Origin: Sarcophilus harrisii | Taxonomy: Eukaryota; Chordata; Mammalia; Dasyuromorphia; Dasyuridae | NCBI RefSeq assembly: GCF_902635505.1 | Contig: NC_045429.1 | Coordinates: forward strand, 425,099,669 to 425,163,668 | DNA: 64,000 bases | Direction: 5' to 3' | Part shown: positions 11,741-23,789 of the stretch, in pieces | Layout: each line of letters starts with the position of its first letter | Position numbering within the stretch: position 1 is the stretch's first letter | Position numbers and translations under genes: made by a program | The notes under the pieces: generated by a model | Databases searched by the model: none | Told to the model about the DNA's origin: nothing | What the model saw: the letters and a program-made list of their open reading frames with translations, nothing else

Positions 11741-14560
11741 ATGCTGATGCAAAGGCTAGATTTCCAAGCAGTAGGTGGGCTAATTGACTATTGGTAGAAC
11801 TCTTGGTCTCTAACCAGTCATCTCGTGAGCCAAGAAACTGGCTGAATCGCTAAATTCTCGATGAAAGCGTCCTGATCTAAACCGGCTCAAGCTGGCTAGG
11901 GTCAATGAGCATTTTTTTAGGTAAGCGTATTTGGGGGAACTGGTGGGCAAGTAATATGGTTTTTTAAGACAATCTGCCGAAATATGTAAATCCTTGATCC
12001 TCGGTTTTGTTTCCCGAGAAATAATGCAACTCTAAAGTAACTTTAGAAATTGTATAGTTGGCTCATTTCTAATTGATCCATTATCATCCCACCCACCATA
12101 TAAGGAAAAGTAACAGCAAGAACCAATCTGGACTAAAAGCTTTGTATAAGGGGGTTTGGGGAAGGGGTTGGGCAGTGCTTGTTTATTTAATCACTCTACT
12201 GTAATCTCGGCTTTTCCTCATTCTGGATTTCCGCTTCTCTGGAGATTTTAATAAAAACTTTCTACCTTCACTTTGAGAGGTCTCTAAGTAGTCAATTTTG
12301 AGTTAGGGTCTCCCTACTCCATACAGTTTGGGGGTATCACGTGACTCCGGGATCACCTGGATCGGCAGAACGACCATCCCCCCATTTGCAAGCAGGAGAC
12401 CTTGGGACTCTGTTCCTGCGGTCTCCGGAGCGGAGGGGTGTTTCTCCTCTCTATTGCAGCAAAGTGCCCAAAGAGAAGGGACTCGGTGAAGGAGAAAGTG
12501 AAAGTCACTGATCCAAAGCTCTGTGTTTAAATGTTGATTGATCTTGCAGTCAGGAAAACTTAAGGGACTCGGTGAAGGAGAAAGTGAAAGTCACTGATCC
12601 AAAGCTCTGTGTTTAAATGTTGATTGATCTTGCAGTCAGGAAAACTTAACACTCTTGTAACCAGAAGGTAAGCACTCGGAAGTTTGGGGATCAATTGGCT
12701 GGATCTAGGGAGAGCCTCTCGCGTAAATTGTGTGGTGAAATGGACTGCAAACGACCCTACGGGGGGAGGGAAAGAACTCTCCGAGAACCTATCAAGTGAC
12801 TGCCCTGTTGGGATAATTTGGAATGCAGAGGAATCTAAGGACGGTCCTTGTCAAATTATGGGGAAAGCGCAGTCCAAAACCCCAAATCAGGAACAATGTG
12901 AGGAAGTCCAGATTAAGAGCCCCCTGGAGAATAGGGTACAGAACTGGAATGAGTTACCAAAATATAACGGAAAAGAAAAGAAAATGATAAAATATTGTTA
13001 TTTTGTATGGGGTGGCAAAGGAGTAATTTGGCCAAGATATGGATCCACTGAGGGTTGGGTATGCTAACAATTGAATTTACATGTAAATGAAAAAGATCCC
13101 TTTAATCCGGAGGAAGCAATTTATGCAAGTCTCTGGCTTTCCTGGACAGAGATGCCTTTATTTTAGAGTCAAAAGAAGGAGGTGAATAAGCCACCGGTGA
13201 CAAAGCTGGAGATTCCACCTCACCCCTGGGATGCCCCGCTTGTCATCCCGCCTCCTTGTACTCTGCCATCCCCAGCACCTCCAGTGGCAGCAGGGCTCCC
13301 CCAGGCTCCCCCACTGAAGCAATCTGGACCAACTGAGCCCCCTCTTAATGATCTGGGGACCCTGGGAGTCGCAGAAACTAGGGAAGGACACATTGAGGAA
13401 AGAATGAGGAGGAAATTGGAACAACGGAGGAAAGATGTAGAAAATCTTTCCTTTATAAAGCCTGATACTGGGAAAATCAAAATGTATCTTCTCAGAGAGG
13501 TTTCTTTAGGGAGACCACAAGGGGGAGGGAATAGGATTTGTTAATGCCCCCTTGACCTGGACTTGATTAGGAACTTCAAAAGGGATTTAAAATCTTATCA
13601 TGAAGGGGCCGCAAGGGCCTCCAAACAGTTAAACCAGTTTTGGGGACCAAGTGTTTATACATGGAGTGAGCTCTTACATATATTGAACATGTTATTCACC
13701 CAAGAGGAGAGAGTAGCAATTAGAAAAGCAGCCATGGAAAAATGGGAAAGACATTACCAGCTCACAGATGGGGTCATGACAGCAGAACAAAAGTTTCCCC
13801 TTGTTAATCCAGAGTGGGATAATAATAATCCCCTCTATAGACAGAACATGCAAGATCTAAGAGAGCTAATCATTACTGGGAGTAAGAACTCATTCCCAAA
13901 GCCCAATATTAATAAGGCATTAGAAATAATTATGCAAGAAAAGGATCAATCCCCTTCTAAATTCTTAGAATGGCTAAAAGAAGTGATTCAGGAATACTCA
14001 GAATTGGATCCAGAGGATCTGGTAAGGGAAGGTATAATAAAATTACATTTTGTTTGCAACTCATGACCAGACATTAATAAAAAGTTGCAGAAATTAGAAA
14101 GAAGGGGTTGCAAGCCCTTAAAGAAATTACTGGAAGAGGCTACAAAAGTATATAAGGGAAGAGATGAGAGAGAGAGGCAGAGAGATAAGAGAGTTAAAAA
14201 GCTGGTTCAGATCATACTGGAATCAAAGGGATATGGGAGAGGGTGGAATCCTGACTGAGTAAATGAAAAGTTCTAACAGAATAAGGGGAGAGCAAGACCC
14301 TCCCGAGGTAGGGAGGAAGGGAGACAAAGAGTAAGAGGCCCATTAACATGCTGGACTTGTGGGAGAACTGGCCATCTTTCCAGGAATTGTCCCCAATGGA
14401 AGGAAGATCAGCAAGTCTGCTCCCTCATGGAACTTGAAAATCAGGGAGACAGGAGTTCTTTGAAAAATCCCACCCAGAGCCCTTGATAAATTTAAGAGTG
14501 GGGCCAAAACATGAGTATATGGTATTTTTGGTATACTCTGGGGCAGCTTGCACTTCGTGA
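11741..14560 (+). mobile_element. Gamma-like ERV, 5' portion (LTR, leader, gag, start of pro)
   Basis: Fossil of a class I (gammaretrovirus-like) element, broken. The LTR runs from about 11741 to 12334: its part near 11805-11836 matches the 3' LTR at about 27884-27915 with transitions only, and it has a poly(A) signal at 12250. A GC-rich leader with a TTTGGGGG...CTCCGGGAT signature, like a gammaretroviral primer-binding region, follows. Gag begins near 12858 with a myristoylation-type MG start and includes a capsid-like region around 13563-14066 and a single zinc knuckle (CWTCGRTGHLSRNC) near 14350. A stub of protease follows and the element stops near 14560 where a minus-strand element begins. 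The 5' boundary is uncertain by about 40 bases. Confidence 0.8.
12476..12647 (+). repeat. Exact 86-bp tandem duplication in ERV leader
   Basis: 12476-12561 and 12562-12647 are identical by eye. The repeat lies between the LTR end and the gag start of the gamma-like element. Confidence 0.95.
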
Positions 14561-16661
14561 CTTGTTCTCTCATCCTGCCTTCTCACTCTATCTCTATGCC
14601 AACATTGAGCTTTCAGATGCCCTACATTTATCATATTTTACCACAATTTACCATATTACCATTTTTACCATCGATGAGTCTCTCTGGAAGTCCCTTGTCA
14701 AGAAGGACCCTGTCTTCACATGTTCTGCATTATAGCCTAGGTATAAAAGGCATTTGTGCCCACTATAGCACAGCATCTTATGATCTCCTCTAAAGGAGCA
14801 TCTTTGTGTAGCCCCAGTATAATTCTTCTACAAATCTCATGAGCATTTTCTCTAGCAAGTTGTTTTTATCATTATTGCTGTTGCTGCATTTTCACCAATT
14901 CTTCTTATGACAGCTGTCTGCAAACATTCCACAAAATCAGCAAAGGCTTCATTTGGACCTTGCTCTATTTTCGTGAAGGCTTCCCCTCTATCTTGTTTTC
15001 CTGGGAGGTGCCCCATGCTTTTATAACAGCATCAGCTGTTTGCTCATATGCTATCAAAGGGTGCTAAATCTGTGCTAAAGCATCTGCATACTGACCTTTA
15101 CCAGCTAGTTGGTCAAAGGTGATTTGTATATTAACTCCAATTTACCTATTTCGTTGGACTTGTATTCTACATAGTTCACTGTACCCTGAAAGTCACAACA
15201 AGTTATGTCCAGGTCTAAACATGTCCTTGCTATAGATTTCCAATCACTAGGGGTGATAAGATAAATTTTCTGATATCTTAACATAAGATATGCATAAAGA
15301 ATGCAACCCTTTTTCAAATCTTTGATAATTTCCAGATAAAAAGGAGTGTATCTTCTCCTTTGTTGACCTGAAGAGTCAAACTCTTGAATAACAAGGTATG
15401 CTTCTATTAAATCAGATATATCCTGTCCCTTTTTAAGCTTTAAATAGTGCCTTTCGTAATCTTGTCACAGGGGATGGATAAAGCTGCTTCATAGGTGGTG
15501 CTGATTGTGTCACTATCCCTCCCCATTCTCCTTTTCCCTCCACCCATGAAGGGTTAATTGAAGGGGGTAGGTTAGGGGATGGGGAATACCCTAATGGCTC
15601 CTGCTGTGAAGCACCACATTCCTTAATTTCATCAGCAATGTACTTAACTTCTTTTTTGCCTAATTCTTTATGTTTTTCATCTAGTTTGTCAGTATCCCCC
15701 TTCTGCTCTTTCTCCTTTTTCCTAATTCTAAAACTTATGTTGTAGAGGGCTGAAACTCCAAAAAGATATGCTTGAATCAGACAACCAAGCACTTAAGGCT
15801 AATTACCCATTTGATGTGAGACTATGATTCTATTAGCATATGTTTGGATAAATGGCTCTTCTCACTCTTGGTGCTTGCTGAATGTTTGGTGTTAAGATAA
15901 TCATAGGCAAATATTGGAGGGCAAAGGGACAGAGAGGCCAGAGTCACTTGGTGGCAGGACAAGGAAGAGAGAAGCCGGAGCTTCTGGACTACAGAATCCA
16001 GGAGAGATCTTTGGCAAGCCTCATGGCAGCTTGCCTACATCCTTCACTTCTCCCCCTAAAGGCCAAGGACTTTAATTTATCCTGATTCTGGTTGACTTCG
16101 AGACCCTTCAGGGACCTAGCCTGTTCTCTATAGTATGTAATTCCTTAAAGCCAATTATATTAAGTTATATGTATAGAATGTTTCTTTAGGAATTAAATCA
16201 GGATCATTATCATTGAAATATTCGATTAATTGCTCTCATACTAGTTTCCACTTATCTGGCTCTAATTCTTCCTTTGAGAACCAAGGAGACAAGTACTGTA
16301 CTGTTTCTAAAAGTCCAATGATCTGCTCCCAAGTTACAATCAAACCTTGGTTTTTTATTAGTTTAACTATGCACTCTACACATTTTCCTTGAGGTGGAGA
16401 AGTCTCCTTTCTAAACATTTGTCCCATTTCAGCTGAACAAAGTTTCCTTCTTGTCTATTTTTGTACTTACCCTAATTTCTGGGTCACAGAGACTCTTCCA
16501 CTGAACTCAGGATCATATCAATCTGGACTTCTGGTGTAAATTTTTAGTCCCACGTTTGGACGCCAAAATGTAAGGTTCTGATTAGCTTTCAGGAAGTCTT
16601 GGGACCAACCTTTGTTTCAGCAGAGCAATCACCATGAGAATAGCCAGAGATAAAATCCAAA
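14561..16661 (-). mobile_element. Beta-like ERV fragment: gag, lysine-type PBS and LTR end
   Basis: Fossil of a class II (betaretrovirus-like, ERVK-type) element on the minus strand, broken. The LTR remnant is at 16661-16569, ending on the minus strand in ...CTTACA. Immediately after comes a primer-binding site at about 16565-16549 (TGGCGTCCAAACGTGGG), close to the lysine-tRNA type TGGCGCCCAACGTGGG. Gag-like sequence with a major-homology-region-like stretch lies around 14950-14880. The remaining pol and env and the other LTR are absent. The LTR is cut where the plus-strand provirus begins. Confidence 0.75.
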
Positions 16662-19600
16662 TTACATCCCCCCCGCCAGCCTTGGACATCACACGAGACA
16701 TGGCTCAGGAAACTGAGGGTAGCCTTGTAAGGGTGAACAAGATGGCATTAGGAGGAAAGGGTCCTACTGGAGAAGTAACATGGCATTCTGGGTTGGGAGA
16801 ACAATACCCACATACCTTATTAGGAAAGGAATGCTCACTTTGTACTTACATGTAGCTTCTGATCACCATATAGGGAATCATATATCTGCTGTTATAGGCT
16901 AGAATGTGCTTATGCTAAGCCATAGGAACTAAAGGCATATCCTGAGAATATAAAAAGGCTTGCTGGGCTTATAATAAATGGAGTCTTCCCATATCCTGAC
17001 TCTCACTCCTTATTACTCATAGTCTTCGCCATTCAGGTGACCAGGCATTTCTGGTCACTTGGGAGTTTGGGCCGAGAACCCAAATGGTCTAGCAACCAAT
17101 TGGAGAAGTGAAGGACGTAGGCCTCCCTTAACCCCATGTATAGAACCCTCAAGCCTTGTACATAGCAGGGATCCACTAAAGTCATCCCATGCAAAGGACA
17201 GTGTGGGAGACTGACGTGAAGCTTGCTGCATAAGCAAGAGACATGTCCACCCTCCCCAGAAGGTGCCTCACGGAGCAGGTGAGAAGATGCGTGTTTTGAC
17301 CCCTTGGAGAAGATTACTAAACTGTGAGTAACTCTACAAAAGTCCAAAATAGCAGAGTGTAATGTTTGTTTCGGTTTTCTTGGGGTCTCTGGGAGCAGCC
17401 TTTTTTTCAGTTCAGTAATCACCACAAGAGCCTCTGGGAGTCCAAATCCTTTATTGTCTCTCTCAAAGTCTTGTCTCCTTTCCTGGGGCCCAGTTAGCTT
17501 TCTTATAGTCCTATCTCTCTCCTTGGTTCCAAGAGCTCTGAATCTCTCCTAATCCAAAGGTTTGTGCTTCAGCCTGCAGCCACTATAAAGGTGGTATAAA
17601 GGTGGACGATGGAATGAATCTGTCTCAGCCTCTGAGAGCTTCTAGTGCATTTGTCTTTTTTGGTCCTGAGACCTTCTAGCTTATATGCTCCACACTGAGT
17701 ACAAACCAATCATTATATCACTAGAAAACAGTTATTTGTTGTAGGATTAAATCAGTACTAAACTAGATTTAACCATTGTCTCCTCAATTCCACTTAGTAC
17801 CTTGTTTCAAGTTCTGGCCCATAACATCTCCTTGTAGGAGTAAATCAATCATACTGAACCATGCTAAATTAGGTAACTATTGTCTCTATCAATTCCATTG
17901 ACTTAGTATCTTGTAAGAATCCTTTGTTTCAAGTTCAGAGTTCTGGCCCATAACAACAGAAGGATAGAAAAATTTCTATCATGGGGCAAAAGATCTCATC
18001 TGAGATCATATACCTGCCATATACCAATGATCAAATTTTATGCAAATTGTATGCAAAAGGAATGCACACAAACATCAACTGAATGGGAAATTATTGCAAA
18101 TTTGAATTTACAAGAGGGAAACATTTTGACGTTCGAGCGACAATGGACCGAATGGCCCTGGATTTGGACTACAAAATATATGGAAGTGCCAGTCACAGGG
18201 ATAAACATCTTCACTGATGCCGCTAAAGATAAAAGGGCCACAATGTATATTCCCAGCAGGTCACAATTATACAAATTTCAAACCTGTTTCACTTCAACCC
18301 AGCAGAACTAACTGTGGGCAGTTATCAAAGCCTTAGAAATGGACAAAACTTCTAACATTGTTACAGACAGTTCTTATGTGGCAGCTTCTCATCCCTCTGC
18401 TCGAGACAGCATATATTTCAGATAAGCAAGACAATATAACACAATTATTACAACAGGCACAAAGTACTAAGAGGAAAAGACGGTCTTGTTTTTATATTTG
18501 TCATTTCAGGTCTCACACTCACCTCCGCAGTCCAATAGCAGAAGGAAACAATATTGCAGACCAGGCGTTACAAATGTATCCCCTAGACATGCCAGCCCTG
18601 AGTATTAAAAATACACCGGCTGTACAAGGACACAATAAATACCACCTCTCTTGCAAAATCATTAAGGTGGTTATATGGAATCTCCAAAGAACAGCCCAGA
18701 CAGATAGGAAAACGATGCACAAATTGTGTCCCTTTTCTCCCACCACCAAAAGTTGCAGTTACAAAACCCAAAAGGAGACGCTCCCAATGACATTTGGCAG
18801 ATGGGTAGTCCTCATTACAATTCTTTTGGAAAGAACAAATATATTCACTTATGTGTAGATACTTTCTCTGGTTTCTTGATGGCTTCAGCACAAACCCAAG
18901 AATCATTTAAACATGTCACTAGTCATTTAATGTGTTGTTTTGCTAATCATGGCATTCCCTGAATATTAAAAACAGATAACAGTCCCGCCTATGTTTCAAA
19001 ACTTTTCCAACAATTCTTTTTCACATACTATATTAAACATATAACAAGGATCCCCCATAATCAGACAGGGCAGGTTATTGTTGAATGGAATATTTGAACT
19101 CTCAAGACCTACCTCGAAAAACAAAAAATTCATGGATCCATTCATAACAAATTACAAACAGCAGTTTATACAATAAACTATTTGAAATTTGATGACAAAG
19201 GTCTATTTCCAGCCATGAAATGCCAATTACAAAATTTGAAAGTAAAAAAAAAAAAGAGAGAAAAGAGAACTCCATAACAGAAGTAAGGGTCATGTGGAGA
19301 GATCATGAGAAACAATGGCATGGGCCACATACGGTACTAATATGGGGAAAAGGGTATTTTTGTATTTCCACAGGAGAAAAAGAAAAGTGGGTTCCAGTGA
19401 GAAGAATCCACGTACTGCAGGATGGGGAAGAAATCACAGGGAAAGAGGCAGCATGTGAAGAAGAGAAAAAAGCATCTAATGGAACTGATCAAAACTAGCA
19501 ACATACAAAATGAAGATCATCAGCAGGATACTCAGCAGCATCCTGATAACGATAGGAACAGCTCCCATATTGACATCTGGAAACATCAAGCAGACACACA

Positions 19601-21782
19601 GATGGGCTTCCATCCCATTCCCCCCTTGGCTAAAAGTGCTCACATGGTCAGAGACTATGCCAGAATTTATTCTGTATGGTAACCTATCCCATATGTTTAA
19701 AGAGGGTGGTTTTGAATGGGATTCAGACAACAAACTATCAATGATGTTCAACAAGACATTTAATTTTACAGGACTAACCAAGGGGCTACCATTATGCATC
19801 CAAAAAGTAATAGGGGGAGTTTGGACAAGGGATAAGTGGTAGTACTATGGAAATAGTACAGACTTGGTGGGTTAGTGTGCTTCACTAAGGGACGGTATCA
19901 TGTATCTAGGGGACACATCCATAAGAGAAGAGGTGGGCACCTCCTTATCCATTAGCATGCACTGATATCATTTGTACACATAGAGACTGGAAGGTCAAGA
20001 TATTCCTCTCAGCAAATATAATAATTGGTTGAACAACAGGCATAGCAAATTCTGTAATAGCATCCTTCCCCACAACCTATCAATAATGTACCATTATCCA
20101 GGTTTTATGCCTTTTGAGGAGTGCATCATACATCAGTCTGCACAAATCACTTTAAGGCAGGAGAACTATACTGAGTCTTTGGTCTTTTGTCATAACACCA
20201 CCATGTACATATGGGCATGCAGAGGTAATAGAATATTCAAGACTGAAATATATTCATAATTCAGGGCTGGAAATAAAAGGTATAGAGAAAGCAGTTGCTG
20301 CTGTGGGAGGCGTGACAGTACAAGGGATGCCAGAATTAGTGAGAATTGACCCTAGGAATAATGTTACAAGCAATGTCATTCTGACTGCCAGAGTTTGTCT
20401 AGAAAAAGCTATGCACTTCTTGTAGATAAAAACAACATGTCTAGAATCACAACACATAGAGAATGAATCTTCAATTTGACATGTGTTAAATGTCAGGTAC
20501 AAACCTGCATTGGGCCAAAATTCAAGGGGAGAATGTACATAGTCACTCATACCCGCTACACTTTTACTGTTGTGAAAGCAAATTCCTGGTATTGTACCTG
20601 TAGTGATAATATTTTTGAGGCCTTATAAGAAAAAATGAATGAACTAGATACTAGGACAAAAAGCATATATTGTGTGTTATATTAGGAATAACCTTATTAG
20701 TTGAGGCTATTGTAGTCTCCACAACATTGGCTTTATCTATATCTAACACTCAAAACCAAATAACAGAAGCCCAGGAAAAATGTATCAGCCAGATTTAGGA
20801 GACAATTAAAGGCTGATGAGGAATTTTATGAAGCTATACATAGATTACAAAAGGCAGTCCAGTTTTTAGGAGAAGAGGTGCAATATTTAGAATTGCAGCC
20901 AAAATTATGATGTGATTATAGATACAATCAATATTGTTTAATGGATGCAATATATAATGAAACACACATACAGTAGGAGATAATTAGGGCTCAATTACAT
21001 GGATTAAGTTGGGGAAATGTGACTTGTGAATCAAGTAGATTGACTCAAATTGCAGATAGTATTGATCAAGCCATTGACCAAAGAATTTGATCCAGTGATG
21101 TTACAGAAAAAAATCATCTCATTCTTTCAACAAGCTGACCCATGGGGTCATTTGAAACAATTTGGAATCACTCTAGGAGTAATTATGTTAGTAATTGTAG
21201 CAACCCTATATTTATTACCAATGATTTTGAGATCTGTATTAACCTCCATCTGGTATGCTATTAATGCACAAAAATTTAAGTTTGTGAAACTGTCATATAA
21301 AAACAAAAAGGGGGAATTGTAGAGAACTTGCCAACCCCCCCACCAGCCTTGGACATCGCACAAGGCGCAGCTCAGGTAAACTGAGGATAGCCTTATAAGG
21401 GTGAACAAGATGGCGTTGGGAGGAAGGGGTCCCACCCAAGAAGCAATGTGGCAGTTCTGGGAGAGGTGTGCCAGATCCAGGATGGGAGAACAATACCCAC
21501 ATACTTATTAGGAAAGGAATGCTCACTTTGTACTTATGTGTAGCTCACCATATAGGGAATCATATCTGCTATTATAGGCTAAAATGTGCTTACACTAAGC
21601 TATAGGAACTAGAAGCATATACTGAGAAGATAAAAGGCCTTGCTGTTTTTCTAATAAAACGAGTCTTTCAACATTCTGCCTCTCGCCCCTCATTACTCAT
21701 GGTCTTCGTCATTCTGGTGACCGGGCATTGCTGGAAATATATGACCCACGTCACTTGGGAGTTTGGGCTGAGAACCCAAACA
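16662..21782 (+). mobile_element. Beta-like provirus with two LTRs, internally deleted
   Basis: Fossil class II provirus inserted in or rearranged into the gamma-like pol. 5' LTR about 16662-17073 (its first about 20 bases missing) and 3' LTR 21318-21782 are clearly the same sequence, differing at roughly a tenth of positions by eye plus small indels, so it is old. Gag, protease and most reverse transcriptase are missing. What remains is RNase H-like and integrase-like sequence (about 18150-19490) and env with a transmembrane part (about 19510-21310). It is broken at many points and cannot make a virus. A separate LTR sits inside at 17358-17955. Confidence 0.8.
17358..17955 (-). mobile_element. 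Solo LTR, ERVK-type, nested in the beta-like provirus
   Basis: Minus-strand LTR starting TGTTATGGGCC and ending ...TTACA. The same family occurs at 34391-35562, 49915-50433 and, as a remnant, at 16569-16661. It lies between the 5' LTR and the integrase part of the host element, so it is the younger insertion. Confidence 0.75.
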
Positions 21783-23740
21783 GGACTAAACCTTGGAGGG
21801 ATATCGGATTGTCACCTTATGAACTCCTATGTGGACATCCACATCCTGGAGGAAGAGGACAAAGAGGTATAGAACCTGTATGGGACACCAAAAACTTGTT
21901 TATTAGAAAATATATTTTACAACTTGTTAAACATTTACATGAACTGCAATTAAAAGGACTTATTGCTCAGACCCTACCTTTAGAATTTGCTGTTTACAAA
22001 TACCAGCCTGGAGACTGGGTCCTGATCCGAACCTGGAAGGAGGAAAAATTGACCCCAACCTGGGAAGGACCCTTCCAATTCCTTTTGACCTTGGACACTG
22101 CTGTAAGAACACAGTAATGTGGTTGGACTCATCACACCCGGGTAAAAGGACCAGTTTCTTCTGTGGAAGAATAGACAGTAGATCCTGAGCCCACAGATAG
22201 ACTCTGTGTCCATCTGAGGTGGGTCTGAAGGAAGATTAATGAATGCCTTGTGTGTTAATTTGGGGCACTATAATTGGATTTAGATAAAATAAGACCCTTT
22301 GTGATCTGGGGGAGGGGAGGCATGGGAGGAGGAATCATTGGGTTTTTGACTTTACTGATATTCTACCTGCTGATCTCCTCTAGGCTGATTCCTGGTGCAT
22401 CATGGGAGGGCAATACCTTTCAGATTCTAATACAAACTATTGCTAGTACTTTTAATGTAACCAATTGTTGGATCTGTGGAGAATCCCAATTTGGTCCCAT
22501 ACCTCTCAAACCTGAGTGGTTACTAAGCAATTTTTCTTTAATTCATAATGGCACTGGATTCTGGGAGCTAAAGAAAGACATTATCAAGCGTTAGCAGTGG
22601 AAGAATGAGGAGAGTATTGCTTAAAGCAAGGAGAAAAGGGAAATCTGATTGAAGGTAGTAAATGTGAATGGATCTATGGGGCAGTGGTAGAACACAAATC
22701 CATGCTTCTTGGCCAAACTCCTCTGCACGAATAGCTCAAATCACAACACCTGTTTGCAGTGTAATTGTACCCAGAATGGTACAAGGCCCTGGATTGTCTA
22801 GAGGGGTCCAATGGGATACATCAGCTGAAAGGTTTGGGTTGTAGAAGTGCTTCTGGTTCAAGAATAGCAGTGTTAGCCATTTATCTGAGCCTTTAGGTAA
22901 AGAAAACCTGCCTATATATTTCCCTTGGCTTGAAAGGGCATTATTAGATTTGTGGAAAGACAGCTTACACACACCTCCCATTAAATTGGACCAGAGTCTT
23001 GGGCTAGTTAGACCAAGATTCTTTTTTTCTACCTAGGAAATTGGGAAACCAACTGGTGTTCCACTAAATGAGGAATTGGACAGGCCTAGAAGGAACACAG
23101 ATATCTTTATTACTCAATCTGGAGAAGCTGATGGATGGGGAGATTTGTGGCCACCTGAGAGAATCATTAAGACCTATGGGGCTGCAACTTGGGCTCAAGA
23201 TGGGACTTGGGGATGAAGGACCCCTATATATATGCTAAATAGGATAATTAGGCACCAAGCAGTAGTAGAAGTTATCACCAATCAAACAGCTAAGGTTCTT
23301 GACCTTTTGGCTGACCAAAGCCACTCAGACCCGAGAGGCAGTATTACAGCATAGATTAGTATTAGACTCTTTTAGCTGAGGAAGGAGGTATGTGTGGAAA
23401 CTCAATTTATCCAATTGTTGCATGAGAATAGACAATAACAGGGTTGTGGTAAAAGAAATCATGCAATTCATTCAGAATTCAGAATAGCACGGGTCCCTGT
23501 ACAAACTTGGCAGTCATCTTTTAATACATTTTGATGGTACTGGTTTGGAGGTGGAAACAGGCCTTGTGGTTCCTGCTTGTAGCCATTAGTGGAATTATAT
23601 TGATTCCTGTGTGCCTCCCATGCAAGATCAAATTGATCACGAATATAATGCAAACTGCTATCGCCAAAATGATCAGATTAAAGACAAAAACTATGCAAAG
23701 AATTAGACTGATGGTTTTAAAAGGGCAAGGATGAGAACCA
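21783..23740 (+). mobile_element. Gamma-like ERV, 3' portion (integrase end, env)
   Basis: Probably the continuation of the element that begins at 11741. 21783-22117 encodes the C-terminal part of a gammaretrovirus-like integrase, recognisable by GLSPYELLCG and GDWVLIRTW. Env follows: a surface-protein CWIC motif near 22460 and a transmembrane-type segment near 23530-23620. No LTR is seen at its end; the next element begins instead. Broken. Confidence 0.7.
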
Positions 23741-23789
23741 GTACCTACAACCATAAGGGATGAACCATAAGGAATCTCACTCTTCAGCA

